Of a stretch of 64,000 bases of DNA, positions 25,465 through 34,589 are shown piece after piece. The stretch comes from Povalibacter uvarum (lineage in GTDB: Bacteria > Pseudomonadota > Gammaproteobacteria > Steroidobacterales > Steroidobacteraceae): contig NZ_JACHHZ010000006.1 in NCBI RefSeq assembly GCF_014202975.1, positions 248,001 to 312,000 on the forward strand. Reading direction: 5' to 3'. How positions within the stretch are numbered: the first letter of the stretch is position 1; the number at the start of each line of letters is the position of its first letter. Below the pieces are notes generated by a model that saw only the letters and a program-made list of their open reading frames with translations, was not told where the DNA came from and ran no database searches. A program made the translations under genes and the position numbers.

Positions 25465-27891
25465 CTAGTAGCGAACGCTGAGCTCGAGGCCCAGATAGCG
25501 TGCGCTGTCACTGCCCGGCGTCCAGCGTGTCGCGTCGCTCGTCGGTGCGGCAGCTGCGCCGTAGGGGTTGATATTCCAGGCGCCATCGCGGCCCCTGGTC
25601 AGGGAATAATTCTGATCGAGCACGTTGACGCAGAACGCCTTCAGCCTCCACCGGTTGCTCTCGATTCCGACGGCGAGATTGAGGAGTCCGTACGAGTCTT
25701 GCACCGACATCGGATCCTGCAGCAGGCTATGCATGACGCTCGATTGCCAGTGCCAGCTTGCGGCAGCGAAAGCTGAGTAGCCGTTGATGAGCGGTTGCTC
25801 GAACTGTCCATCGAGACTGAATTTCCACCGGGGTGCATTCGGCAATGGCCGGCCCGAAAGATCCTGCTTTCCGGCGACACAGCCCAGGCCCGGCGTCTGA
25901 CTCGAAAAACACGGTGCACCGGGAAACTCGTCGATCGTGGCTTCGTTGTAGCTGCCGCTGGCAGTCAGCGACAGCCGCTCTCCCAGCGATGCTGTCACCT
26001 CCGCCTCGACACCACGGGTCGTCGCCTGCTCGATGCTGTTCAGAATGTTCTGCTGCGTGAGCTCATCGCGACTTTGAGCCTGAAAGTCATGAAACACCTG
26101 GTCAAACAGCGTCAGACTCCAGTACAGCCGAGGGTTCAGCTGCCCCTTCACGCCAAACTGATAACCATCGACGGTTTCCGGCGCGACCGGCTGCTGAGCC
26201 GCGACTGCGTCCCCAATGGGAAAGCCCTGGTAGGGGCCTGTCGCTGTGACGGGTGAGCGCATCGTGTAGGTGCTGGTCAGATCGTAGGCTGCGCCCTTGT
26301 ACCCCCGGTCATAGCCCGCGAAGAGCATCATGGCGGGCGTGATTTCATAGGTGATCGCCACCTTTCCAGAAAACGAATCGAAGTCATCGCACGTTGACAC
26401 CGCCAAGCCGCTGGTCGTCGATGTCGAGCAATCTGGAACCCCGAACGTGACCTGATTGAAGCGATCGATCAACGAGTAGCTCAGCTCCTCGTGATTGACC
26501 CGCATGCCTGCAACGATGCCGAAACGACTCGTCACGTCGAACGAGGCGGTTCCGAAGAGTGCGTAGTTCGTTGCACGGGCATTGGCAAGGTACGTTGAGT
26601 ATGCGGAGCCCGTCGCGGGTACCGTGGTCAACGTTCCGTACTGCGTCAGCGTATTGGACCCGCGAACGAACGACCGTTCCGAATCCGTCTGATTGAAGTA
26701 GAGTGCGGCGAGGAACCTGAAGCGATCCTCCTGGGGCGATACGAGTCGCAATTCCTCGGTGATGGAGTCGACCTGGAACCATCCTCCGTTCGCGGACCCT
26801 CCGGGAATGGCGCCAGAAATCCCAGCTCCTCCGGGCCCCCAGTTGAAGGCTGTGCCATCGGTATCCTGCCTGTCCTCGAGTTGATACCGGTTCAACGCGG
26901 TGATTGAAAGCAGCGAGAGTTCGCCGATGCGTCGTTCAACCTTCACGCTCCCGCCGTAGTCGACCGCATCCCCGCGTGGGTCAACGTCCGCCGAAATGAG
27001 TCGATTACTCGAACCCGGCGTAATGCCGTTCAATACATCCGCCTGAGGAGCCCGATAACCCTGGAACCTGCCGAAGGTGACGCCGGGGCTCACGGATTGA
27101 GACGCCCATGTGCAGCACGAGGCTTCGGTGTCACTCCAGTACGCGGACAGTGCGACAGTCCACGGCTCAGAGGGCTCCCAGAGAAGCTTTGCACGCGCGA
27201 AGACATCGCGATGACCGTTGACCCAGTTCTGCGTAAAGGTGTTGTAGAGGTTGCCGCGATCAGAGACTGCACCCACAAACAAACGAGCACTCAGCTCATC
27301 GGTCACCGGACCTGACAGGAAGCCACTGAGACGGCTTTCACCATCATCGGTCGCCATGGCCTTGCCCCCGGCCTCGAAGACCGGGCCGGGGGAATTCGTG
27401 GTGATGTTGACCACACCCGCCGTGGCCGAAGTTCCGAAAAGCGTGCTCTGCGGACCTCGCAGGATCTCGACCTGGGAAACGTCGGCGAGCGCCTGGAACG
27501 CCTGTGCCTGAAAGGACTGGAGAACATCATCCACGATGACGGAAACGCTGGGTTTCGTCGCGATGGAAAACGCATAAGTCCCTACGCCACGGATATTGAT
27601 GCTGTTGTTCGCCGGCTGGGTCGTTTTGGTGATCGTCAGCGACGGCGCTATACGCACCAGATCATCGAAATCGCGAACCTCGCTGCGCGAAAGATTCTCC
27701 TCCGTCGCGACCCAGATCGATGCTGGAAGATCCTGGAGCCTCTCGCGGTGCTTGCCGGCGGTAACGATGATCGACTCGAGAACATCGGAGCCGGGAGCAT
27801 CGACCTGTGTCTGTGCCCCTGCAGTCGGGATGGACGCGGCGACGGACACCGCCATCAAGACGGTCTTCAGTGAAACGGCGGTGGTAGGCAT
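25465..27891 (-). CDS. TonB-dependent outer membrane receptor
   Basis: An 808-residue receptor: signal peptide ending AGAQ, a TonB-box-like LESIIVTAGK, the plug domain (NINIRGVGTYAF style, QVEILRGPQSTLFG, GVVNITTNSPG) and a 22-strand barrel ending with aromatic YLGLELSVRY. The final Tyr fits outer membrane assembly. The long loops and the order of motifs resemble receptors for organic substrates in sphingomonad- and Steroidobacter-like bacteria more than siderophore receptors, but the ligand is unknown. It is divergent from the exported propeller protein across a 120-bp shared promoter region and tail to tail with the response regulator. Confidence 0.93.
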   Translation of the reverse strand: MPTTAVSLKTVLMAVSVAASIPTAGAQTQVDAPGSDVLESIIVTAGKHRERLQDLPASIWVATEENLSRSEVRDFDDLVRIAPSLTITKTTQPANNSINIRGVGTYAFSIATKPSVSVIVDDVLQSFQAQAFQALADVSQVEILRGPQSTLFGTSATAGVVNITTNSPGPVFEAGGKAMATDDGESRLSGFLSGPVTDELSARLFVGAVSDRGNLYNTFTQNWVNGHRDVFARAKLLWEPSEPWTVALSAYWSDTEASCCTWASQSVSPGVTFGRFQGYRAPQADVLNGITPGSSNRLISADVDPRGDAVDYGGSVKVERRIGELSLLSITALNRYQLEDRQDTDGTAFNWGPGGAGISGAIPGGSANGGWFQVDSITEELRLVSPQEDRFRFLAALYFNQTDSERSFVRGSNTLTQYGTLTTVPATGSAYSTYLANARATNYALFGTASFDVTSRFGIVAGMRVNHEELSYSLIDRFNQVTFGVPDCSTSTTSGLAVSTCDDFDSFSGKVAITYEITPAMMLFAGYDRGYKGAAYDLTSTYTMRSPVTATGPYQGFPIGDAVAAQQPVAPETVDGYQFGVKGQLNPRLYWSLTLFDQVFHDFQAQSRDELTQQNILNSIEQATTRGVEAEVTASLGERLSLTASGSYNEATIDEFPGAPCFSSQTPGLGCVAGKQDLSGRPLPNAPRWKFSLDGQFEQPLINGYSAFAAASWHWQSSVMHSLLQDPMSVQDSYGLLNLAVGIESNRWRLKAFCVNVLDQNYSLTRGRDGAWNINPYGAAAAPTSDATRWTPGSDSARYLGLELSVRY

Positions 27892-28011
27892 GGGGACGCG
27901 AACTACAAACCATCGCTGTGCCCCGGTCAACAGGCCCCGGAACCGCACGCATGTCCAATCTGTACGGGCCCGATTGGCCAATGATCAGTCTTCACTGGGC
28001 AGGGAACAACC

Positions 28012-29076
28012 GTGACACGAACAACATGCACTCTGTTTCTGGCGATCGCGCTCGCGTCCACACAGGTTCACGCCGAAGGCCCGCTCCGGCTCGATGTCGA
28101 ACAGTTTGTGTCCCTGCCTGCGGATGTGCGCCATCCGGAGAGCATCACAAGCGACCCCGAGACACGCGAGATCTATGTGGCCACGTTCGACGCGCGGCTA
28201 CCGCAGAACGAACGCAACAACCAGCTGCTGCGATACTCCGAGGACGGGCGCCTTCTTTCCCGTCGAGGCTTCGGCGCGACACCGTTGACGGGAATCGAGT
28301 TCCGGGACGGGTACGTCTATGTATTGAACTTCGGTGCATCCAGGCTTCAACGGGTGCCTGGCCGCTTTCATGCGGCCTCCGAGATCGTGGACGTCGCGAG
28401 TTTTGGGGCACTGGCACCTCCTGCTCCTGCCCCACGGCTCGTGTCCAATCCCGATGGAAGCAAAGACGACATCCGATTCGGCTCGGCGGGGTTGCCTGCG
28501 ATCAACGGTTTGAAGTTCGATCGCAGTGGCACCCTCTATGTGTCCGATTCGTTCCAGGGCGCAATCTACCGAATCGCTGACGCAACGACCTGCAAGCCTT
28601 GCAAAGTTGAAACGCTGGTCAGAGATCCGCTATTGGCAACGGCGGGTGCACTACCCTTCGGCGCTAACGGTCTTGCGCTGAACGCGGCTGAATCGATCCT
28701 CTATATCAACAACGCAGGTGACGGCCGCGTACTGCGCATGCCCCTGCCCAGTGGACCGATTTCTGTCCTGGCCGAAAGCGTGCACGGCGCCGATGGGCTC
28801 ATGTTTCATCGAGGTATGTTGTGGGTCGCTGCAAATCAGGCCGACGCTGTGGTCGCACTGGACGAGCAGGGACGTGAACGAGTTCGCGCGGGCGCGTTCA
28901 TGGGAATCGACCAGCACGGCGCGCCGACCGGACTCCTGTTCCCCGCCAGTACGACCGCTGTGGGTGATTGGATGATTGTCGCTAACCTGGCCCTGCCACT
29001 GACGCCTACTGCGGGTGACGAGTGGGAAGAAGACGTGACCCGATGGACGCTCGCGCGGTTCAAACTCCCGAAATGA
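28012..29076 (+). CDS. Exported SMP-30/NHL-like beta-propeller protein
   Basis: A 354-residue protein with a signal peptide (LFLAIALASTQVHAE). The body repeats propeller blades such as PESITSDPETREIYVATF, GIEFRDGYVYVLNFG, GLKFDRSGTLYVSDSF, GLALNAAESILYINN and GLMFHRGMLWVAAN, the style of SMP-30/gluconolactonase proteins. A CKPCK pair lies near 204-208. It could be a lactonase acting on the imported compound or a binding protein. The start is GTG at 28012 with AGGGAA upstream; no better ATG exists. It is divergent from the TonB receptor. Confidence 0.85.
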   Translation: MTRTTCTLFLAIALASTQVHAEGPLRLDVEQFVSLPADVRHPESITSDPETREIYVATFDARLPQNERNNQLLRYSEDGRLLSRRGFGATPLTGIEFRDGYVYVLNFGASRLQRVPGRFHAASEIVDVASFGALAPPAPAPRLVSNPDGSKDDIRFGSAGLPAINGLKFDRSGTLYVSDSFQGAIYRIADATTCKPCKVETLVRDPLLATAGALPFGANGLALNAAESILYINNAGDGRVLRMPLPSGPISVLAESVHGADGLMFHRGMLWVAANQADAVVALDEQGRERVRAGAFMGIDQHGAPTGLLFPASTTAVGDWMIVANLALPLTPTAGDEWEEDVTRWTLARFKLPK

Positions 29077-29101
29077 CGCCATCCTGCGCACTGATGCGGT
29101 A

Positions 29102-29131
29102 GACCGGCCACGATCGGCCGTGCCGCCGGTC
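29102..29131 (+). terminator. Hairpin after the propeller gene
   Basis: GACCGGC-CACG (29102-29112) pairs with CGTG and GCCGGTC (29119-29131) across a 6-base loop, with a 2-base bulge. It begins 25 bp after the stop at 29076. No T-run follows, so function as a terminator is tentative. Confidence 0.4.
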
Positions 29132-29204
29132 ACAGGCGTCGGACCGCTCACCATGCCGTCTCGACCGTTCGACACCGAGAAGTGACTTCTTTGTCCCGAC
29201 GCCT

Positions 29205-30311
29205 ATGCTGGCGGCCATGGTGTACGAATATCTCGATACCGACGCCCGCCCCGCCGACGCGCGCACCTACTGGGCGTGTCAGTTCGCAGGCTGGGGCCTC
29301 TATGGTCTCGCGCAGTTGTACAACGCGATCGAAGCGCTCCACGTACCGGCTGGTCGCGCACTGGCGGAGATCGCAGCGTTGAATGCAGCAGCCATCGCGC
29401 TCACGCATCTGCTGCGAAACTTCATGCGACGCCATCGCTGGTCAACGATGCCGTTGCGCGCACTCCTGCCGCGGAGCCTGGCCGTCAGTGTTGCCCTTGG
29501 CACGCTGCTCGGCCTGGCGATGCATTTCACATCGATCGCTCCCATGTGGGTGCTCGGTGATGAAGTCGTTCTGCCGCAGATCCCAGGTTTCCTGCTGGAT
29601 CCGATGTTCGTGCGCACCTGCAACTGGAGCCTGGCGTTCTTCTTCTGGATCGCGATCTACTTCGGACTCACCTCGCTGCGCGACCAGCACGTTGCGATGC
29701 TGCGGCAGTCCGAGCTCACCCGGGCGCTGCAACTCTCCGAGCTGCGGCTGCTCAAGTCGCAACTCAATCCGCATTTTCTGTTCAATAGCCTCAACAGCGT
29801 ACGTGCGCTCATCGCAGATGATCCGGAGTGTGCACAGAATGCAGTTACGCAACTGGCGCGCACACTGCGCTACACGCTGCGTTCGGGTCAGGAAGAACTC
29901 GTGACCCTGGAGCGCGAGCTGGAGATCGTCGACGATTATCTGGCGCTCGAATCGCTGCGCTTCGGTGACCGGCTGCGTATCGAGCGTCGCATCGAAGCGA
30001 GCGTCCTCGGGGTGCGCATTCCCGTCATGCTGTTGCAAACGATCGTGGAGAATGCGATCAAGCACGGCATCGCGCATCTTCTCGAAGGGGGCACTTTGAC
30101 GATCTCGGCAGCGCTTCACGGCGACACCCTGCATATCGAGGTGAAGAACCCGCGGCCCGCGAGCGAGCACCCCGCCAGCCCGGATGGAATCGGTGTACGC
30201 AACTCCGCGGAGCGCCTGCGATTGCTGTTCGGTGCCCGCGCGAGCTTCGAGCTCGACCTCTCGCACGCCGACCTGGCACTGGCGCGCATCAGCATGCCTC
30301 GCGAATCATGA
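29205..30311 (+). CDS. LytS/YehU-type sensor histidine kinase
   Basis: A 368-residue kinase: about four membrane segments (24-42, 53-71, 88-108, 138-156) then a His_kinase domain with phospho-His190 in LNPHFLFNSLNSVR and an ATPase region with IVENAIKHG and GIGVRNSAERL. No extracellular sensor domain of note, so the signal is probably sensed in the membrane. ATG at 29205; an in-frame ATG at 29217 is also possible. Its stop overlaps the start of the LytR-type partner by 4 bp. Confidence 0.93.
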   Translation: MLAAMVYEYLDTDARPADARTYWACQFAGWGLYGLAQLYNAIEALHVPAGRALAEIAALNAAAIALTHLLRNFMRRHRWSTMPLRALLPRSLAVSVALGTLLGLAMHFTSIAPMWVLGDEVVLPQIPGFLLDPMFVRTCNWSLAFFFWIAIYFGLTSLRDQHVAMLRQSELTRALQLSELRLLKSQLNPHFLFNSLNSVRALIADDPECAQNAVTQLARTLRYTLRSGQEELVTLERELEIVDDYLALESLRFGDRLRIERRIEASVLGVRIPVMLLQTIVENAIKHGIAHLLEGGTLTISAALHGDTLHIEVKNPRPASEHPASPDGIGVRNSAERLRLLFGARASFELDLSHADLALARISMPRES

Positions 30312-31018
30312 AAGCAATGATCGTGGACGATGAGCCGCTGGCACGTCGCGAACTGCGACGTTTACTGGCGTCGTTCCCGACCATCGAGATCGTCGGCGAG
30401 GCTGCGAATGTCGAAGAGGCCGTCGCAGGCGTCGAGCGCTGGCAGCCCGAACTGCTGTTTCTCGACATCCAGATGCCGGGCGGCACGGGCTTTGATCTGC
30501 TGGCGCGCCTCGATCAGGCTCCGCAAGTCATTTTCACGACGGCGTACGATCATCACGCCGTGCACGCATTCGAGGTCAACGCACTGGACTATCTGCTGAA
30601 GCCGATCGAGCCGGAGCGGCTGGCAGCCGCGGTCGCGAGGCTTCACGCTGCGAAGTCACACCAACTTCAGCCCACCTCGCAGGAGCCGGCAATCGAGCGC
30701 CTGTTCGTTCGCGACGGTCCGAGGTGCTGGTTCGTACCGCTTCAGGAAGTGAGCCTCATCGTTTCTGAAGGCAACTACGTGAGACTGCATTGGGGCAAGG
30801 CCCAGCCGCTGCTTGCGCGCCCATTGAGCAGCCTGGAACAACGTCTCGATCCGCGGCGGTTCTTTCGCGCCAACCGCCGCCAGATCATCAACCTCGACTT
30901 CATCGAGAGCGTCGACCTCGGCGTCGGCGGGCAGCTCCATGCACAGTTGCGCGATGGACCGGAGATCGAGATCTCGAGACGGCAGGCCCGGATTTTCCGC
31001 ACGCTGACGACGATCTGA
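30308..31018 (+). CDS. LytTR-type response regulator
   Basis: A 236-residue regulator with a receiver domain (VDDEP at 6-10, phospho-Asp53 in LFLDIQMPGG, YLLKPIE) and a C-terminal LytTR DNA-binding domain from about 135 (SEGNYVRLHW, RPLSSLEQRL, FFRANRRQIINLDFI). It is the partner of the kinase just upstream (ATGA overlap). The next gene, tail to tail 9 bp away, encodes a serine hydrolase with a membrane tail; LytTR pairs often control cell-envelope or secreted functions. Confidence 0.95.
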   Translation: MKAMIVDDEPLARRELRRLLASFPTIEIVGEAANVEEAVAGVERWQPELLFLDIQMPGGTGFDLLARLDQAPQVIFTTAYDHHAVHAFEVNALDYLLKPIEPERLAAAVARLHAAKSHQLQPTSQEPAIERLFVRDGPRCWFVPLQEVSLIVSEGNYVRLHWGKAQPLLARPLSSLEQRLDPRRFFRANRRQIINLDFIESVDLGVGGQLHAQLRDGPEIEISRRQARIFRTLTTI

Positions 31019-31027
31019 CCCAAGCGC

Positions 31028-32935
31028 TCAGTAGCGCAAGGTCAGACCGATCAGATTGAACGCGAGACCGAACCACACGACGGCGAGCATTGCACCGACG
31101 AGGGTCACGCTCCAGAGCTTGCTCCACCACTTCGCGCCGCTCGTGAACACGAGCTTCGCGTTCCAGATCGTCACGCCGATACCAGCGATGCAGAGCAGGC
31201 CCACGATGTGGAGCAGCGTAAGCCCACCATTCAACCTGCCGTCGAACGAGGCAAGGTTCGACAGACCCGACTGGACCACCACCATCCATCCCACCAGGAA
31301 CGTGAGCCCCAGAATCGCGACGACGCGCACCAGGCGATGCGCGAGCTTCGCCAAGCCCGTCCGATCAAGAGGCGCACGGTAGTAGCGGCGAGTCAGCGCT
31401 CCGACGGGCCATGAAACAACGGCAGCGATCAGAATAGCGATCGTCACCAGCATCAGCGGTTTGATCCACGCCGAGGACCGCGACGCCGGAACGGGCACAA
31501 GGACCTCGATTCCGCCGGCCGAATCGAATCCGAGGAATCGGATCTTGCCGTCCTCGATGCGCGCCGCGAGACGTTCATGCCCACCGACTTCACGCCAGAC
31601 ATACGGTGCGACCTCGCGCCACGACTTCGGCTCACCGTTGGCGCCAGTCAGATGCGGAATGACGAGCGTACCGTCCTCTTTGGCGACGACTTGCGTCTGC
31701 CCGACCAGCGACACCACGTTGAAGAATGTCGTTTCAGCTCGGCGCGAGGTCGCGTAGAGCCCCGCGACCTCGCGAGCGTGCTCGACCGCAGTACTCGTCG
31801 CAGGTTCATTCGGCACCGCAGCTGGAAAATAGCGATCGGCGAACAACTCGAACAGCGCATCGCGGAGCCGATAGGCAGCACCTTCCTTACCCTGGCTGTT
31901 GAACGACATGAACAGCCCTACACCGTCATCCGCGAACAGTAGCATGTCGCTGTGGAAGAACTGCGTATCGCCTGCGTGACCGATGACGCGCCGGCCATTG
32001 CGGCTGCGGTCGAAGAAACCAAGTGAGTTGCCGTGAGTCGGTGGCGCAGCCTGGAACATCGATCGGTACATCAGCCGAGCCGTGTCCGGCCCCAGCAGGT
32101 CCGGACGCGCTCCACTCTCGAGTTGCAGATGGGCAATCATGAATCGCGCCATGTCGGCACCGCTCGAGGTGAGACTGCCCGCGGGTGCCGGACCGACGAG
32201 CTCGAAGTACCCGGCGGGCGACGAGCCCCTTCGATAGCCCTGTGAAAGGTCCGCGCTCAGCGCCTGGGGCACGGGCTGTCTGAATGTCGACCGCTTCATG
32301 TCGAGCGGTGCGAAAACATGCCGGTCGAGGTAGTCATCGAAATCTTCGCCTGACACGCGTTGCACGACGTAGCCCGCGAGCGCGACACAGTAGTTGCAAT
32401 ACGAAGGCACTTCGCCCGGCGGGAAGATCGGGTCGGGCTTGGTTTTCTTCACGAACGTTTCGAGGTTCGGCAACGTGTCCGGATCGCTGAACATCAGGCC
32501 GTGGAGCATCTCCTCGTAGCCGCCGGTGTGCGTTATGAGATTCCGCACGGTCACTGGCTTGCCAAGGGTCGGCACCTTGAAATCCAGGTACTGGTTGACG
32601 TCGGCATCGAGGTCGATCTTGCCTGCCTCCACCTGCTGCATCACCGCCGTGTCCGTCACGAGCTTCGCGACGGAACCCAGACGGAAAAGAGTGCGCTCAG
32701 GATCGACGGGCGTCTGCGTCGTAACGTCCGCGTATCCATAGCCCTTCTGTGCCAGAACCTCGCCGTCCTTGACGACCACCACGACAGCGCCGGCGATGTC
32801 ACCGCTGCGTAGTGCATTGGGCATCAAGCCATCAAGCCAGGCTTCCAGATCGGCCCGCTCGAGCGGCGCTGATATCGCCACACCCGCCAGCAGCAGATTC
32901 AGAAACATCGATCCCACGAACGTGGCCAAACGCAT
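31028..32935 (-). CDS. Serine hydrolase (beta-lactamase fold) with membrane-spanning C-terminus
   Basis: A 635-residue protein: signal sequence (1-23), class C beta-lactamase-related domain with Ser88-VA-Lys91 in LGSVAKLV, Tyr179-Cys-Asn181 (SYCNYC) and His320-Ala-Gly322, a middle lipocalin-like segment, and about five membrane helices from residue 490 to the end. The catalytic domain should face the periplasm. Related multi-helix hydrolases are found as peptidases or esterases beside regulators and transporters. RBS and promoter were not obvious. It is convergent with the LytTR regulator. Confidence 0.9.
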   Translation of the reverse strand: MRLATFVGSMFLNLLLAGVAISAPLERADLEAWLDGLMPNALRSGDIAGAVVVVVKDGEVLAQKGYGYADVTTQTPVDPERTLFRLGSVAKLVTDTAVMQQVEAGKIDLDADVNQYLDFKVPTLGKPVTVRNLITHTGGYEEMLHGLMFSDPDTLPNLETFVKKTKPDPIFPPGEVPSYCNYCVALAGYVVQRVSGEDFDDYLDRHVFAPLDMKRSTFRQPVPQALSADLSQGYRRGSSPAGYFELVGPAPAGSLTSSGADMARFMIAHLQLESGARPDLLGPDTARLMYRSMFQAAPPTHGNSLGFFDRSRNGRRVIGHAGDTQFFHSDMLLFADDGVGLFMSFNSQGKEGAAYRLRDALFELFADRYFPAAVPNEPATSTAVEHAREVAGLYATSRRAETTFFNVVSLVGQTQVVAKEDGTLVIPHLTGANGEPKSWREVAPYVWREVGGHERLAARIEDGKIRFLGFDSAGGIEVLVPVPASRSSAWIKPLMLVTIAILIAAVVSWPVGALTRRYYRAPLDRTGLAKLAHRLVRVVAILGLTFLVGWMVVVQSGLSNLASFDGRLNGGLTLLHIVGLLCIAGIGVTIWNAKLVFTSGAKWWSKLWSVTLVGAMLAVVWFGLAFNLIGLTLRY

Positions 32936-33052
32936 GTGCGCTCTCCCGAAACGACGAATGCCGTCGCGGGGCCAATCTAAGCGGTGCCGCTGGCGCTTCC
33001 GTTGCGGCGTGAGGAACGGTCGAAATCGGCACTCGAACGGCGAATTTCGGGC

Positions 33053-33385
33053 CTAAGACAGCTCCTGAAGTGGCCATACCTCGACCACCCCATGGGCGAC
33101 CGCGCATGGAGTCTTCGAGACCAACGCGATGGCCTCTTGCATGTCCTCTGCCTCGATCACCGCAAATCCTGCAATCGGCAGACTGCTGCGCATGTAAGCG
33201 CCAGGCGCCGTCTGAAGACTCGCGTCGTCGTGATTGCGCACTTGAACGGGCGGGCCCGCCATACCAATCAAAGCACCGCCGGCTTTCATGCTCGCATCAT
33301 GCGCATGTGCGGCATTCCGCACGGCTGAATCCGTCCGCTCGTAGCCCTTCTCGTCGCCGTACCCGACAGTGATGAACTTCGCCAT
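33053..33385 (-). CDS. YCII-related domain protein
   Basis: A 110-residue dimeric alpha/beta-barrel type protein with the YCII features: MAKFITVGYGDEKGYERT at the start, HAHDASMKAGGALIG in the middle and GFAVIEAEDMQEAIALV near the end. Proteins of this kind are common and mostly uncharacterised; some are associated with sigma factors or catabolic enzymes. The ATG at 33385 has GGAGG five bases upstream; a GTG two codons earlier is less well placed. Isolated gene. Confidence 0.88.
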   Translation of the reverse strand: MAKFITVGYGDEKGYERTDSAVRNAAHAHDASMKAGGALIGMAGPPVQVRNHDDASLQTAPGAYMRSSLPIAGFAVIEAEDMQEAIALVSKTPCAVAHGVVEVWPLQELS

Positions 33386-33555
33386 GACCACCTCCGCGTC
33401 AATGCTGGAAGAAGGTTTGGCGTCAGCTGAAGTTCCGCGACCGCTTCTGGCCGCTCCTGCATCGACCTACTTCCGAGGTAGCGAACAGTCTCTCCAGCTT
33501 GGGCGTGACTGGAACAGCGCGCGCCGGTCAGCACAATGACCGGCGCGCAGACTAC

Positions 33556-33780
33556 TCAGAACCACCGGCACCCGTACGGCGAAAAATCGCAGGGCCACGG
33601 GTCCGGCGGCGGCGGATCGACGGGCTCTGGATTGCATTGTGGCAAGTACGGCTTCTTCATGCAGATGGGCGGATCATCTCCGAACTCATCAGCTTGAATC
33701 ACTGGCGCGTTCAACAGCACGACCACGGTGCATGCCTGCAGCACTCGTTGTGCGGCTTGCTTGACGATGCTCGATTTCAT
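33556..33780 (-). CDS. Tiny exported Cys/Pro-rich peptide
   Basis: A 74-residue open frame with a strong ribosome site (GAGGAGAC about 5-12 bases upstream of the ATG at 33780) and a clear signal peptide (VLQACTVVVLLNAPVIQA). The mature part of about 44 residues begins DEFGDDPPIC, holds four Cys (about ICMKK, PQCNP, PCDFS, GCRWF) and a run of Pro (VDPPPPDPWP), and ends in RWF. Two disulfides are likely. No family recognised; it could be a small secreted or cell-surface peptide. Confidence 0.7.
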   Translation of the reverse strand: MKSSIVKQAAQRVLQACTVVVLLNAPVIQADEFGDDPPICMKKPYLPQCNPEPVDPPPPDPWPCDFSPYGCRWF

Positions 33781-34106
33781 ATCAGTCTCCTCGAGTTGAT
33801 GAACTCTGCTCAGGCGCACGTTGCCGAGCAGTGAGGAAGACCGTAGCGAGCATGTCCCTGGGAGTGAACTGGACTGAATAGTTTGCGTGGGATGTCGCTC
33901 CCTTCTCATCGATCTCGTTATTGCACGTGCAATGCCAATGAACGCGACGTAGCTGGGTTCTTTGGTACATCGGAGTTCGACCGACGAGAGTCGTTCGGCG
34001 AGCACGGACCAGACCAGCACATGGAAATTTCCGAAGGCGCAGCCTGGCCGGAGGACGAGCTGATGTCGACATTGGCCGCGTGCAAGCAGCATTCGCGGCG
34101 ACCTCA
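33781..34106. other. Intergenic, no gene seen
   Basis: The 326 bp between the exported peptide and pcaG contain only short frames without family likeness. The right side must hold the 3' end signals of the pcaH-pcaG unit, but no strong hairpin stands out; the left side is the leader of the small peptide gene. Confidence 0.5.
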
Positions 34107-34589
34107 TCAGCACTCCAGAAACACCGTTTCGCCTTCTCCGGCGAACCGGATATCGAAGCGATAGCGCCGATCCCCCGTCGAAACCGCGACCAACGTGGGC
34201 CGCCGTGCGTAAGGCACGAGGCTCAAGATCGGGTCATTCCCATTGATCGCTGTCGGGTCGAAGTAGATTCGTGTGTAGAGCCGCTTGAGCAGGCCGCGTG
34301 CGAAAACTCCAACGCACAGATGAGCCGCTGCATCCGGTCCCATCGACACTGGCCGCGAAGTCTCGAAAGCAAAGCGGCCCGTCGAGGGATCAGTCGCGAA
34401 TCGGCCGAACGCTTTGTTGTCCGGCTGCCAGATCTCGATCATTGCATCGGTAACGGGCACGCCTTCGGCGTCGAGCACCGAGCCTTCGATTGTGATCCGC
34501 TCGCCGTTGCCAGCCAGGCTCGACCAGCGTTCGTGGATCAATCCGATCTGAAAATACGGACCGACGGTCTGCGACGGCGTGACGCTCAT
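34107..34589 (-). CDS. pcaG: Protocatechuate 3,4-dioxygenase alpha subunit
   Basis: A 160-residue intradiol dioxygenase subunit. It has the PcaG start SVTPSQTVGPYFQIGL, GVPVTDAMIEIWQPDN, the beta-sandwich middle HLCGVFARGLL (with some substitution), LYTRIYFDP, and the end YRFDIRFAGEGETVFLEC. It lacks the iron-ligand Tyr/His set, as expected for the alpha subunit. It is somewhat shorter than usual (about 190-200). The ATG at 34589 overlaps the stop of pcaH by 4 bp. With PcaH it cleaves protocatechuate to 3-carboxy-cis,cis-muconate. Confidence 0.92.
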   Translation of the reverse strand: MSVTPSQTVGPYFQIGLIHERWSSLAGNGERITIEGSVLDAEGVPVTDAMIEIWQPDNKAFGRFATDPSTGRFAFETSRPVSMGPDAAAHLCVGVFARGLLKRLYTRIYFDPTAINGNDPILSLVPYARRPTLVAVSTGDRRYRFDIRFAGEGETVFLEC

